A stretch of 18,569 nucleotides of DNA from an uncultured Eubacterium sp. GTDB taxonomy: Bacteria; Bacillota; Clostridia; Lachnospirales; CAG-274. Where the stretch lies: positions 1 through 18,569 of the forward strand of contig UQYD01000038.1 of the NCBI GenBank assembly GCA_900545305.1. Direction: 5' to 3'. The notes beneath the pieces were generated by a model. The model did no database searches, was not told where the DNA came from, and saw only the letters and a program-made list of their open reading frames with translations. Shown piece after piece: positions 7,762-14,875 of this stretch. How positions within the stretch are numbered: position 1 is the first letter of the stretch; every line of letters starts with the position of its first letter. Position numbers and translations under genes: made by a program.

Positions 7762-10047
7762 CTATTTATTATTTTCCATTATACCTTTTAATACCTTTAC
7801 AGGAGTGGCTGGTAATTCTCTTATTCTAACACCAACAGCATTACTAATTGCATTACAAATAGCCGGAGCTGGAGTATTAATTACAATTTCACCTATAGAC
7901 TTTGCACCAAATGGTCCTGTAGGTTCATAACTTGATTCGAAAGCAACATCAATATTACCCATATCCAATCTAGTAGGTATTTTATATTGCATAAGTGAAT
8001 TTGTAAAATCTCTACCATTTTCGCCATATATTATATCTTCATACATAGCCATACCTATACCTTGTACAAGTCCACCTTCTGTTTGAACTCTAGCCAAATT
8101 AGGATTAATAACAGTACCACAATCTACACAAGCACTAAAATTAATAAGTTCTACAATACCTGTTTCCTTATCTACTTCTATTTCAGCAACACCAGCCATA
8201 AAAGGTGGTGGAGAAACTGTAGACTGTTCTGATACTGTTACGACTAAAGCACCATAAGGAGCACTTTGTGCCTTAGCTACAATATCAGCTAAACTTATTT
8301 TATTATCAGGGTTTTCATCTTCATAAACAAATTTTCCGTTAAATTCACATTTAGACTTTTCTAAATCCAATATTTTAGAACCAACTTCTATTATCTTCTC
8401 TCTCATTTGTGTAGCACATTTTACAGCAGCTCTACCTGTAAGGTATGTAGTAGATGATGCGTAAGAACCTGAATCATAAGGAGAAACATCTGTATCAACA
8501 CCAAATGTTGCAATATTATCTACGTCTGTATCAAGTACATCTGCAACCATCTGCGCCAATATTGTATCACAACCTGTACCCATATCAGTACAACCTACTA
8601 TCATATTGTAAAAGCCACCATCGCCAAGCTTCAATGTCATACCACCAATATCTAAATTAGATATTGAACTTGACTGCATAGCAAGAGCTGCACCCATTGC
8701 TCTAATTTTACCATTTCCCATATCCTTAGCTGGATAGTATTTATCCCAGTTACTCATTTCAATAGCTTTTTTTAGGCACTTATCAAGTGTACAAGCATTG
8801 GCAGTTTCGCCATAATAAGCCGGCATAAACATACCTTCTCTTGTCATATTTTTAAATCTAAATTCTATTGGGTCAATATTAATAATTTTTGCCATTTCAT
8901 CAACGCAAGATTCTAAAGCATAAATACCCTGAGTAGCACCATAACCTCTATACGCACCAGATGACATAATATTTGTATATACTACATCATACTTAAATCT
9001 AAATGCTTCCATTTTTGAGTAAAGAGCCATTGACTTATGACCTGCAAGACCTACAGTAGTAGGACCATGTTCACCATAAGCTCCAGAATTTGATAAAACA
9101 TACATATCACAACAACGCATTGTTCCATCATTCATCACACCCAATTTAACTGTAACCTCCATACCATGTCTTGGACTTGATATAGTTTGAGTTTCCTCTC
9201 TTGTATAAACTATCATAGCTGGTTTACCAGTTAAATATGTGACAATAGCTGGATAAATTTCAGATACTGCTGTCTGCTTTGCACCAAAACCTCCACCTAT
9301 TCTAGGCTTGATTACTCTGACTTTACTTTTTTCAATACCTAAAGCATTCGCAACTATTCTTCTGACGTGGAAAGGTATCTGTGTTGATGATACTACTTTA
9401 ATTCTGCCATAATTATCAATTTCGGTATATGTTTTAAAAGGCTCCATCATAGTCTGCTGAACAGGTTTAACCTTATAGGTTCTTTCTATTACAACATCAC
9501 ATCCCTTGAATATTTCATCAACATTACCGTCCTCATCACAGCCTGTTGCAACAAGGTTTCTCTTGTTATCTGCTCCTACCGGACACTGTGCATACCAGCT
9601 ATCTTCTGGGTGAACAAGTATCTCATTATCTTTAGCTTTCCTTGGGTCAAGTAAAGGTTCAAGAACGTCATATTTTACTTTAATAAGTTTTATTGCTTTT
9701 ATAGCAGCTTTTTCATTTTCAGCAGCAACAATAGCCACTGGGTCTCCTACATATCTTAAGTGCTTATCAAGTACAAGTCTATCACATGGACTTGCTTCAG
9801 GGTAAGACTGTCCTGCCAAAGTAAATCTCTTTTGATTTACGTCTTTGTAAGTTATTATTTTCTCAACACCTGGCACTTTTTCAGCTATTGATGTATTAAT
9901 ATCCTCTATTATGGCATTAGCATATGGGCTTTTCATAAGTTTTACTATAAGACAGTTGCTTGGAGCAATATCTTCTGTATAAACTGGTTTACCAGTAACA
10001 AGCTGAACTGCATCTTTTTTTCTTATAGAGGTATTTACAAATTTCAT
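7762..10047 (-). CDS. Selenium-dependent molybdenum hydroxylase, molybdenum-binding large subunit
   Basis: A 761-residue xanthine-dehydrogenase-family large subunit, close in length to E. coli XdhA. The N-terminal a/b hammerhead domain covers about residues 14-125 and the rest binds molybdopterin. Key motifs are GGGFGAKQ (251-258), GAYRGYG (364-370, the arginine loop) and GPFGAKSIGE (711-720), whose Glu720 is the predicted catalytic base. The selenium-dependent assignment rests on similarity to clostridial purine and nicotinate hydroxylases and on the dedicated selD, yedF and yqeB neighbours. In those enzymes selenium is a terminal Mo ligand, not selenocysteine. The enzyme hydroxylates a carbon next to nitrogen in a heterocycle; whether the substrate is xanthine, another purine or nicotinate cannot be told. 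It overlaps the FeS subunit gene by 4 bases (ATGA). Confidence 0.9.
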   Translation of the reverse strand: MKFVNTSIRKKDAVQLVTGKPVYTEDIAPSNCLIVKLMKSPYANAIIEDINTSIAEKVPGVEKIITYKDVNQKRFTLAGQSYPEASPCDRLVLDKHLRYVGDPVAIVAAENEKAAIKAIKLIKVKYDVLEPLLDPRKAKDNEILVHPEDSWYAQCPVGADNKRNLVATGCDEDGNVDEIFKGCDVVIERTYKVKPVQQTMMEPFKTYTEIDNYGRIKVVSSTQIPFHVRRIVANALGIEKSKVRVIKPRIGGGFGAKQTAVSEIYPAIVTYLTGKPAMIVYTREETQTISSPRHGMEVTVKLGVMNDGTMRCCDMYVLSNSGAYGEHGPTTVGLAGHKSMALYSKMEAFRFKYDVVYTNIMSSGAYRGYGATQGIYALESCVDEMAKIINIDPIEFRFKNMTREGMFMPAYYGETANACTLDKCLKKAIEMSNWDKYYPAKDMGNGKIRAMGAALAMQSSSISNLDIGGMTLKLGDGGFYNMIVGCTDMGTGCDTILAQMVADVLDTDVDNIATFGVDTDVSPYDSGSYASSTTYLTGRAAVKCATQMREKIIEVGSKILDLEKSKCEFNGKFVYEDENPDNKISLADIVAKAQSAPYGALVVTVSEQSTVSPPPFMAGVAEIEVDKETGIVELINFSACVDCGTVINPNLARVQTEGGLVQGIGMAMYEDIIYGENGRDFTNSLMQYKIPTRLDMGNIDVAFESSYEPTGPFGAKSIGEIVINTPAPAICNAISNAVGVRIRELPATPVKVLKGIMENNK

Positions 10048-10508
10048 ATTCTAACACCTCTCTTTCTTTCAATAAATTTCTCTAAGGCTCTTAACTGACC
10101 TTGATAACCTGTACATCTGCAAAGGTTACCAGCAAGATATTCTTTGACACTTTCTTTTGTTATATTATCCAATTCTCTCATCATCATTACTACATTAACA
10201 ATAAATCCAGTGTTACAAAAACCACATTGTTCTGCACCCTCATCTGCTAAACACAAACCAAATTCAAGTGCTTCACTTTCAAGTCCTTCAAGAGTTTCAA
10301 CCGTTGCACCCTCTACCTCAGCAGCAAGAACAGCACAAGATAATACGGATTTATTATTTAAAATTACTGTACAAAGTCCACAGTTAGTTGTTTCACATCC
10401 ACATTTAACACTGTAACAGCCTAACTTTCTCAATAATTGGTACAAAGTAGTGTCAGCTTCAATTATAGCTTCTGTTTTTTTACCATTTAACTTAAAAGTA
10501 ACAACCAT
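10044..10508 (-). CDS. Molybdenum hydroxylase 2x[2Fe-2S] small subunit
   Basis: A 154-residue subunit with two [2Fe-2S] clusters, of normal family size. The plant-ferredoxin-like cluster uses C38, C43, C46 (GCETTNCGLC) and C58. The second uses C95 and C98 (QCGFC) and C130 and C132 (CRCTGY). It passes electrons from the molybdenum centre to FAD. The ETTN between the first two ligands, where xanthine dehydrogenases usually have a glycine before CG, is as I recall typical of clostridial SDMH small subunits. The start codon overlaps the FAD gene stop by 1 base. Confidence 0.93.
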   Translation of the reverse strand: MVVTFKLNGKKTEAIIEADTTLYQLLRKLGCYSVKCGCETTNCGLCTVILNNKSVLSCAVLAAEVEGATVETLEGLESEALEFGLCLADEGAEQCGFCNTGFIVNVVMMMRELDNITKESVKEYLAGNLCRCTGYQGQLRALEKFIERKRGVRI

Positions 10509-11257
10509 TATTGCACCACCTTTCTACATCTGTTGACAAGAACTTTGGCAACTTGTTCTCTATATTCTGCTGTAGCTCTCATATTTGTACCAAAATTAAA
10601 TTTACTACAGACTTCATCTGTTTCAGTATTAATATTACAATCAAAAAATCTAGCTTTTGTTGGTCTTGCTCCTATTACTACTCTCATTTTATCTTCTATA
10701 ACACTAACAGCACAAGTCAACAAAGGAAAATCAGTTTTGCTCAATCTAACCGTATCATAAGCAACTTTTAAATTATTTTTAGGTACTATAACTGCTACTA
10801 AAATATCATTATTATGTTCCATATCTATAAATTCTTCAATAGGGACAATTCCTGTTTTATGCAATTCTACCTTTGCACCTAAAGCAAGCATAATTGTAAG
10901 TACGTCTGAAAATCCAAATCGACCCCATATACTTCCCCCTACTGTTGCCATATTTCTAAACTGTACACCAACAATAGATTCCACTGCTTCTTTAATAGTG
11001 TTATCAAAAAAATTATTAAGACTTTCATTAGTTTCAATTTGTCTTAAAGTTACCATAGCTCCTATTTTGAACTCTGAATCATTTTCTTCAATTTTATCAA
11101 GTCCAAGTTTTGATAATGAGATTATTGTATTAATATTATTGTTTTTTCCCATTCTGAGCCAGCAATTTCCACCCATAATTTTATTATTTCTTTTTTGATT
11201 TAATTCCCATGCTTCATCTAGGCTTTCAGCCCTTACATAAGAAGATGCTATATACAT
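10508..11257 (-). CDS. Molybdenum hydroxylase FAD-binding medium subunit
   Basis: A 249-residue FAD-binding subunit of the CoxM/XdhB type. FAD-contact motifs are MGGNCWLRMGKN (about 28-39) and NMATVGGSIWGRFGFSDV (about 103-120), followed by LALGAKVEL. It is the first gene of the hydroxylase operon (FAD, FeS, Mo order), has AGAGG before the ATG and an extended -10 promoter about 65 bases upstream. In the trimer it reoxidises the FeS subunit and hands electrons to NAD+, NADP+ or another acceptor. The acceptor is not evident from sequence. The protein is somewhat shorter than E. coli XdhB (about 290 residues), with the reduction in the C-terminal part. Confidence 0.9.
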   Translation of the reverse strand: MYIASSYVRAESLDEAWELNQKRNNKIMGGNCWLRMGKNNNINTIISLSKLGLDKIEENDSEFKIGAMVTLRQIETNESLNNFFDNTIKEAVESIVGVQFRNMATVGGSIWGRFGFSDVLTIMLALGAKVELHKTGIVPIEEFIDMEHNNDILVAVIVPKNNLKVAYDTVRLSKTDFPLLTCAVSVIEDKMRVVIGARPTKARFFDCNINTETDEVCSKFNFGTNMRATAEYREQVAKVLVNRCRKVVQ

Positions 11258-11321
11258 AAATCTCGCCTCTTTCCTATAATGTAATTTACAATTTCAATAT
11301 TCAACAATATAAACCCTTATT

Positions 11322-11350
11322 ATTATACCACAAAAAGATTTTATTGAGAA
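11322..11350 (-). promoter_or_regulatory. Promoter of the molybdenum hydroxylase operon
   Basis: On the minus strand, -10 TATAAT (11322-11327) carries an upstream TGG (extended -10). TTCTCA (11345-11350) sits 17 bases upstream as a four-of-six -35 match. The expected leader is about 58 bases, with no obvious operator or riboswitch. Confidence 0.7.
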
Positions 11351-11382
11351 GATTTTTTAAGTATAGTTTTTCTGCAAAAAAT

Positions 11383-11425
11383 AAAAACCCATTTTCAAGA
11401 TTATTTATCCTAAAAATGAGTTTTT
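11383..11425 (-). terminator. Terminator of the agr operon
   Basis: On the minus strand a 13-bp stem (11413-11425 with 11383-11395, including one U-G wobble) is followed by a run of 5 T, A, 6 T. It lies 6 bases past the agrD stop and separates agr from the hydroxylase operon, which has its own promoter immediately beyond. Confidence 0.85.
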
Positions 11426-11430
11426 ACATA

Positions 11431-11568
11431 TTATTTCATATTTCTAAGCTTCTTTAATTCTTCTGGCATTTCTGGTGCATAAGCAAAACCTGTTGAAGGA
11501 ATGTTAGGACCATATACAGAAATAAAGCAAACACAAAGACCTAAAAGAGCCATTAATTTATTTTTCAT
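11431..11568 (-). CDS. agrD: AgrD-like cyclic autoinducer peptide precursor with serine in place of ring cysteine
   Basis: A 45-residue peptide with the three AgrD parts: a hydrophobic amphipathic leader (residues 1-20), a signal core, and the acidic tail YAPEMPEELKKLR (from residue 30), typical of clostridial AgrD. AgrB normally cuts so that a cysteine plus four residues forms a thiolactone ring, followed by five residues and then P-x-E-L. Applying this spacing puts the ring at Ser25-Ala29 (STGFA), with cleavage before Tyr30. The ring residue is therefore serine, giving a lactone, as in the S. intermedius signal RIPTSTGFF. The only cysteines (C12, C14) are in the leader. The start overlaps agrB by 11 bases and has a perfect AGGAGGTG (11575-11582) 6 bases upstream. 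The exact N-terminus of the mature signal cannot be predicted. Confidence 0.88.
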   Translation of the reverse strand: MKNKLMALLGLCVCFISVYGPNIPSTGFAYAPEMPEELKKLRNMK

Positions 11569-12100
11569 CTTCTTCACCTCCTGTTAAAATGTTAGGTATT
11601 GACAATACAAATACCATTATATATGAGTACACCCCATTTAGGGTATAAACATCACTTTTAACAACGAAAACGAGCGATATGGCAATGCCTATTAACATCG
11701 CCAACATATTATACTTGAATCTGTTCTTATATTTTAACATTTTAAATATTTGTAATACTAATAAAATACCTAGTATAATTTCAGATAAATAGATAATTTC
11801 AATATGTTTTATACCAAAACTAGATAACAAGCATATTACAATAAATATAATTGTACTAAATATAGTACAGGAATACATATTTTTGCAATGATACCCTTCT
11901 ACTAATAATCTGGTTGGGAAAAAAGGTATTAAGAAGCTAAAAAAGAATTTTATATCAAAGAAAATACTAGACACCAAGCATAATACTATAGCTTGAACAA
12001 ATGCAATAGCCCAAAGTCTAATGGAGTACTGTATTACTGATTTTGGATAACCACTATTTTCAGCCATTTGTGTTACAAAGCTATCAAGTAAATTAAACAT
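11558..12100 (-). CDS. agrB: AgrB-like peptide-processing membrane protease
   Basis: A 180-residue polytopic membrane protein of the accessory gene regulator B family. The catalytic His71 and Cys78 are seven residues apart in GYHCKNMYSC, as in S. aureus AgrB (His77/Cys84). About six hydrophobic stretches surround them. AgrB removes the AgrD C-terminal tail through a Cys acyl intermediate and closes the ring. The frame extends to an ATG at 12130, but the ATG at 12100 is chosen because it has GGAGG 7 bases upstream and the upstream ATG overlaps the likely -10 element. It precedes agrD with an 11-base overlap, so enzyme and substrate are co-translated. Confidence 0.9.
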   Translation of the reverse strand: MFNLLDSFVTQMAENSGYPKSVIQYSIRLWAIAFVQAIVLCLVSSIFFDIKFFFSFLIPFFPTRLLVEGYHCKNMYSCTIFSTIIFIVICLLSSFGIKHIEIIYLSEIILGILLVLQIFKMLKYKNRFKYNMLAMLIGIAISLVFVVKSDVYTLNGVYSYIMVFVLSIPNILTGGEEDEK

Positions 12101-12120
12101 AGAAAAACCTCCACATGCCA

Positions 12121-12150
12121 ATTTTAGCATATAGAGGTCTCTTTATTAGT
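12121..12150 (-). promoter_or_regulatory. Candidate activator-dependent promoter of agrBD
   Basis: On the minus strand, TAAAAT (12121-12126) is preceded by TGC, giving an extended -10. There is no good -35 at the expected place (about 12144-12150), as usual for promoters that need a LytTR activator. The leader would be only about 14 bases. A competing -10-like TATATT lies at 12151-12156. Confidence 0.4.
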
Positions 12151-12158
12151 AATATAGG

Positions 12159-12189
12159 CTTAAACCGTATAAATTTGTCCTTAAACCGT
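12159..12189 (-). promoter_or_regulatory. LytTR-type operator: two 10-bp direct repeats
   Basis: The 10-mer ACGGTTTAAG (minus strand) occurs twice, at 12180-12189 and 12159-12168, exactly 21 bp apart. This is the layout of AgrA sites in staphylococci (ACAGTTAAG-like nonamers about two helical turns apart), and the sequence is similar. The first copy lies over the stop codon of the sensor kinase gene. It sits just upstream of agrBD and is the probable site of positive feedback by the response regulator at 13471-14172. Confidence 0.65.
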
Positions 12190-13464
12190 TTTTTCTTGTA
12201 TAAGCATTATCTTAATTTTGAAAATTTCATTATCATAGTTCGTTGTTATATTCCCATTATATTTATTTACAATATCATTGATTATCTTCATGCCCCAACC
12301 GTGATTACCCTTTTTCTGACTATTAAAATTATTTTCCAATGGATTACTACTACTTGGATTTTCTGCAGCAATAAACAACATATTCCACTTTTGATTAATA
12401 GTCAATTTTATATTCTTGTTTTTTTCTGTTTTATCAACAGCCTCTATGGCATTATCAATCAAATTAGATAATACACTACATAAATCAGCATCATTAACAG
12501 TCACTTTATCAATATTTATATCAGCAAATAGAGATATATGCTTTTGATTAGCTTCGGTATTTTTAACATTCAATACAGTATCTATTATGTCATTTCCTGT
12601 ATGAAACACCTGACTATACCTAGAATATAAATCTATTCCCTTTAAATATTCTATAGCTTTCTTATTTGAGGAGTCTAGCAATAACGAGTTTATAATATTA
12701 ATATGATGTTTGAATTCGTGAAAATTTTTAGAATTTTCATCGTATAACCTATTTATATCTTTAAGACTTTTTTCTAACATTTCGCTTTTAATAGCCATAT
12801 ACTCATTTTCTTTAGTTTTTAATTTTTCATTGTACAGGTTATCTGTCAAAAATATTAAAATCCCAAACATAAATATAAAGACTACGAACAGTATAGAAAC
12901 ACCTAATTTTAAACTACTAACACTATTGTCAATAACAACAGACATCATTTTAAGAGATACAATAAATCCCACTATTACAAACACAATATATGCCGGATTT
13001 CCAAGTATTTTATAATTAATATTTCTGATTTTTCTTCTTGCAATCAAATATATGGTAATGTTTATTAATTTCATACCCAAAGCAAAAATTATTCTATTAA
13101 AATTTGATAATTGTATAACATGAAAAACATAGTCCGGATTACCTAAAATTACACTTAACAGACAAATCATAAACATTTCTACAACTATTACAAGCATATA
13201 ATAAGTAATGGTATACATTATACAATATATAAATTTGGTTTTAAATAACAGATAAAACATAGCACCCATTATTAAGCTAGAAATAATTACTGTATATTGT
13301 GATACCAAAGCTATTCTGTTCAAGAATGTTACTATTAATGTATGTATAACTATAAAAACAGGAATGAAAAAACAATTTTTTTGTCGTCCATCATTAAAAA
13401 TTTCTTTACCAAATAAAAAACAAATTAAATCTTCAATGAGTGTACACAATACTTCCACAATCAA
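12181..13464 (-). CDS. agrC: AgrC-like sensor histidine kinase (GHKL type)
   Basis: A 427-residue sensor kinase. Residues about 1-207 hold around six membrane helices, the usual peptide-sensing part of AgrC-like receptors. A helical linker (about 208-245) leads to the phosphoacceptor box with His249 in NFHEFKHHINII, and a GHKL ATPase follows, with N box NLIDNAIEA (334-342) and a compact G box NHGWGMKII (387-395). It should bind the cyclic AgrD product and phosphorylate the adjacent response regulator. The frame begins with TTG at 13464, 6 bases after the regulator's stop, with GGGGGT upstream; the start is moderately certain. The 3' end overlaps the LytTR operator. Confidence 0.88.
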   Translation of the reverse strand: MIVEVLCTLIEDLICFLFGKEIFNDGRQKNCFFIPVFIVIHTLIVTFLNRIALVSQYTVIISSLIMGAMFYLLFKTKFIYCIMYTITYYMLVIVVEMFMICLLSVILGNPDYVFHVIQLSNFNRIIFALGMKLINITIYLIARRKIRNINYKILGNPAYIVFVIVGFIVSLKMMSVVIDNSVSSLKLGVSILFVVFIFMFGILIFLTDNLYNEKLKTKENEYMAIKSEMLEKSLKDINRLYDENSKNFHEFKHHINIINSLLLDSSNKKAIEYLKGIDLYSRYSQVFHTGNDIIDTVLNVKNTEANQKHISLFADINIDKVTVNDADLCSVLSNLIDNAIEAVDKTEKNKNIKLTINQKWNMLFIAAENPSSSNPLENNFNSQKKGNHGWGMKIINDIVNKYNGNITTNYDNEIFKIKIMLIQEKTV

Positions 13465-13470
13465 AACATA

Positions 13471-14172
13471 TTACCCCCAAAAATTAGTTATTTTATCTTT
13501 AACTTCTTTTAATCTATCTCTGCTTATATAACAATCAACGTCATTTTCCATAACTATTCTTAAGCCGTCAAGATATTTGATATTTTTCAAATTGATAATA
13601 ATACCTTTGTTAATAAATATAAATTTATCTGAATCAAGTTCTGAATATACATTTTTTAAAGTAGTTCTTTCCTTAACTATAGACTTATCAAGTAAATTAA
13701 AAATAATATTTTTCTGATATTTTTCTATAAAGACTATCTCATCCAGCTCTATTCTTCTGATAACCCTACCAGACACTCCTACATAAATGTTTTTAGAATT
13801 TCTTTCTTTAATTCTTACTACTGCATCTTTCACTGCTTGAGGCAATTTTTCTTCAATTACATCCTTTGGGATATATCTGAAAGTCTTTACTTCAAAAGCA
13901 TCATAAACATATTTATCATAGTTAGTTAAAAATATTATAAGAGCTGATGTATCCTTTTCTCTTATAGCCTTAGCAATATCAAGACCATTTACATTATCAA
14001 TTTCAATATCCAATATGTAAATGTCATTATTATATGTACTGTTTTCAATATCATTTAACAGTTGTTCAGCATTTTCATAACAACTAATTTCATCATTTTC
14101 ACAATACTTTTTAACAATATCATATACCTTATCTACATAAATTTTTTCATCATCACATATTACAATTTTCAT
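13471..14172 (-). CDS. agrA: AgrA-like LytTR response regulator
   Basis: A 233-residue response regulator. The receiver domain (1-125) has the acidic pair D7-D8, phosphoacceptor Asp55 (IYILDIEI), and the T and K switch residues in FLTNYD and YIPKD. A LytTR DNA-binding domain (about 130-233) follows, with VFIEKYQKNIIF and FIFINKGIIINLKNIKYL typical of AgrA/VirR. An in-frame GTG at 14181 is rejected as start because it lies within the ribosome-binding site AAAGGGTG, which serves the ATG at 14172. It is the first gene of the agr operon, here in the order A-C-B-D rather than the staphylococcal B-D-C-A. It likely binds the direct repeats at 12159-12189. Confidence 0.9.
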   Translation of the reverse strand: MKIVICDDEKIYVDKVYDIVKKYCENDEISCYENAEQLLNDIENSTYNNDIYILDIEIDNVNGLDIAKAIREKDTSALIIFLTNYDKYVYDAFEVKTFRYIPKDVIEEKLPQAVKDAVVRIKERNSKNIYVGVSGRVIRRIELDEIVFIEKYQKNIIFNLLDKSIVKERTTLKNVYSELDSDKFIFINKGIIINLKNIKYLDGLRIVMENDVDCYISRDRLKEVKDKITNFWG

Positions 14173-14201
14173 TTTTTTCACCCTTTATATTTTATATATT
14201 A

Positions 14202-14230
14202 ATTCTACCATAATATCTCTTTACTTACAA
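14202..14230 (-). promoter_or_regulatory. Promoter of the agr regulator and kinase genes
   Basis: On the minus strand, TTGTAA (14225-14230), a 17-base spacer and TAGAAT (14202-14207) with TGG in front (extended -10). It has no copies of the LytTR repeat, so regulator and kinase appear basally expressed, with feedback confined to agrBD. Confidence 0.6.
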
Positions 14231-14287
14231 TTATTAATTAATTTATACAAAAACTTTATTTTATTATGCAAAAAAGCTAAAAAAATA

Positions 14288-14316
14288 TTGACAATTACAA
14301 GGTAAAAAAGTAAAAT
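14288..14316 (+). promoter_or_regulatory. Promoter of the TRAP transporter operon
   Basis: A consensus -35 TTGACA (14288-14293), a 17-base spacer and -10 TAAAAT (14311-14316). Transcription would start near 14323, leaving a leader of about 49 bases before dctQ, which has AAAGGAGG (14358-14365). Confidence 0.75.
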
Positions 14317-14352
14317 TAAGGATTGTAATTAAACCTTAATAAAATTTTAAGG
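14293..14352 (+). repeat. Inverted repeats in the TRAP promoter and leader
   Basis: AATTACAA (14293-14300) and its complement TTGTAATT (14323-14330) flank the -10 element, 30 bp apart start to start. Interleaved with them are TTAAGG (14316-14321), CCTTAA (14334-14339) and TTAAGG (14347-14352), which could pair in two alternative ways. These may be operator half-sites or a small leader hairpin; the AT-rich context makes chance matches possible. Confidence 0.35.
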
Positions 14353-14371
14353 AATTCAAAGGAGGAAGAAG

Positions 14372-14875
14372 ATGAAAATCTATAAGAAGTTTATGGACAT
14401 CTTAGCTACTATTGAGAAAATTGTTTTAGCACTAGCAACTCTTCTCATAGTAGTAATTACTGTAGGTAATGTATTATCACGTTATTTAATACACAGGTCT
14501 TGGTCTTTTACTGAAGAACTTGTTGTAGCAGTATTCGTTTTAATTACTTTACTTGCAGCTGCTCTTGCTTGTCGTGACGGAGAGCTTGTAAGCCTCTCCA
14601 TCTTCACAGATATGCTTCCACAAAAGAGCAGAAAATTTATGGTGATTTTGATGACAATTTTATCTGTTATATTCACCGTTATATTATTTAAATATGGTAT
14701 GGAGAAAGTTATTACTCAGCTCCAGAATGGTAAGCGTACATTTGTACTTAACTGGCCTGAATGGATATTCTGGTCTTTTCTCCCTATCGGTGCTGGATGT
14801 ATGGTACTACATTTTATTGAGTACTGCATTGATTATTGTACCGACTCCATTAAGAAAAATAAGGAGGTAGAATAA
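14372..14875 (+). CDS. dctQ: TRAP transporter small permease subunit DctQ
   Basis: A 167-residue membrane protein with four predicted helices (about 15-37, 48-68, 86-108, 128-150), matching DctQ size and topology. The SWSFTEELVV segment (about 44-53) carries the family's conserved Trp and acidic pair. In TRAP systems Q forms a complex with the M channel that is needed for sodium-driven uptake. The gene is preceded by AAAGGAGG and a consensus promoter; its TAA overlaps the next ATG by 1 base (TAATG), with AAGGAGG before it, so Q and M are co-translated. Confidence 0.92.
   Translation: MKIYKKFMDILATIEKIVLALATLLIVVITVGNVLSRYLIHRSWSFTEELVVAVFVLITLLAAALACRDGELVSLSIFTDMLPQKSRKFMVILMTILSVIFTVILFKYGMEKVITQLQNGKRTFVLNWPEWIFWSFLPIGAGCMVLHFIEYCIDYCTDSIKKNKEVE

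Noticed and set aside
12101..12130. Upstream ATG at 12130 as the agrB start
   Set aside because: It would start within the probable extended -10 element and lacks a ribosome-binding site, whereas ATG 12100 has GGAGG at 7 bases and fits AgrB length.
12133..12142. Small imperfect palindrome AGAGGTCTCT before agrB
   Set aside because: Only four base pairs per arm, too short to support an operator or hairpin in this context.
14173..14181. GTG start for the response regulator, three codons upstream
   Set aside because: The GTG forms part of the AGGGTG ribosome-binding site for the ATG at 14172, and receiver domains usually begin at MKIVICDD.
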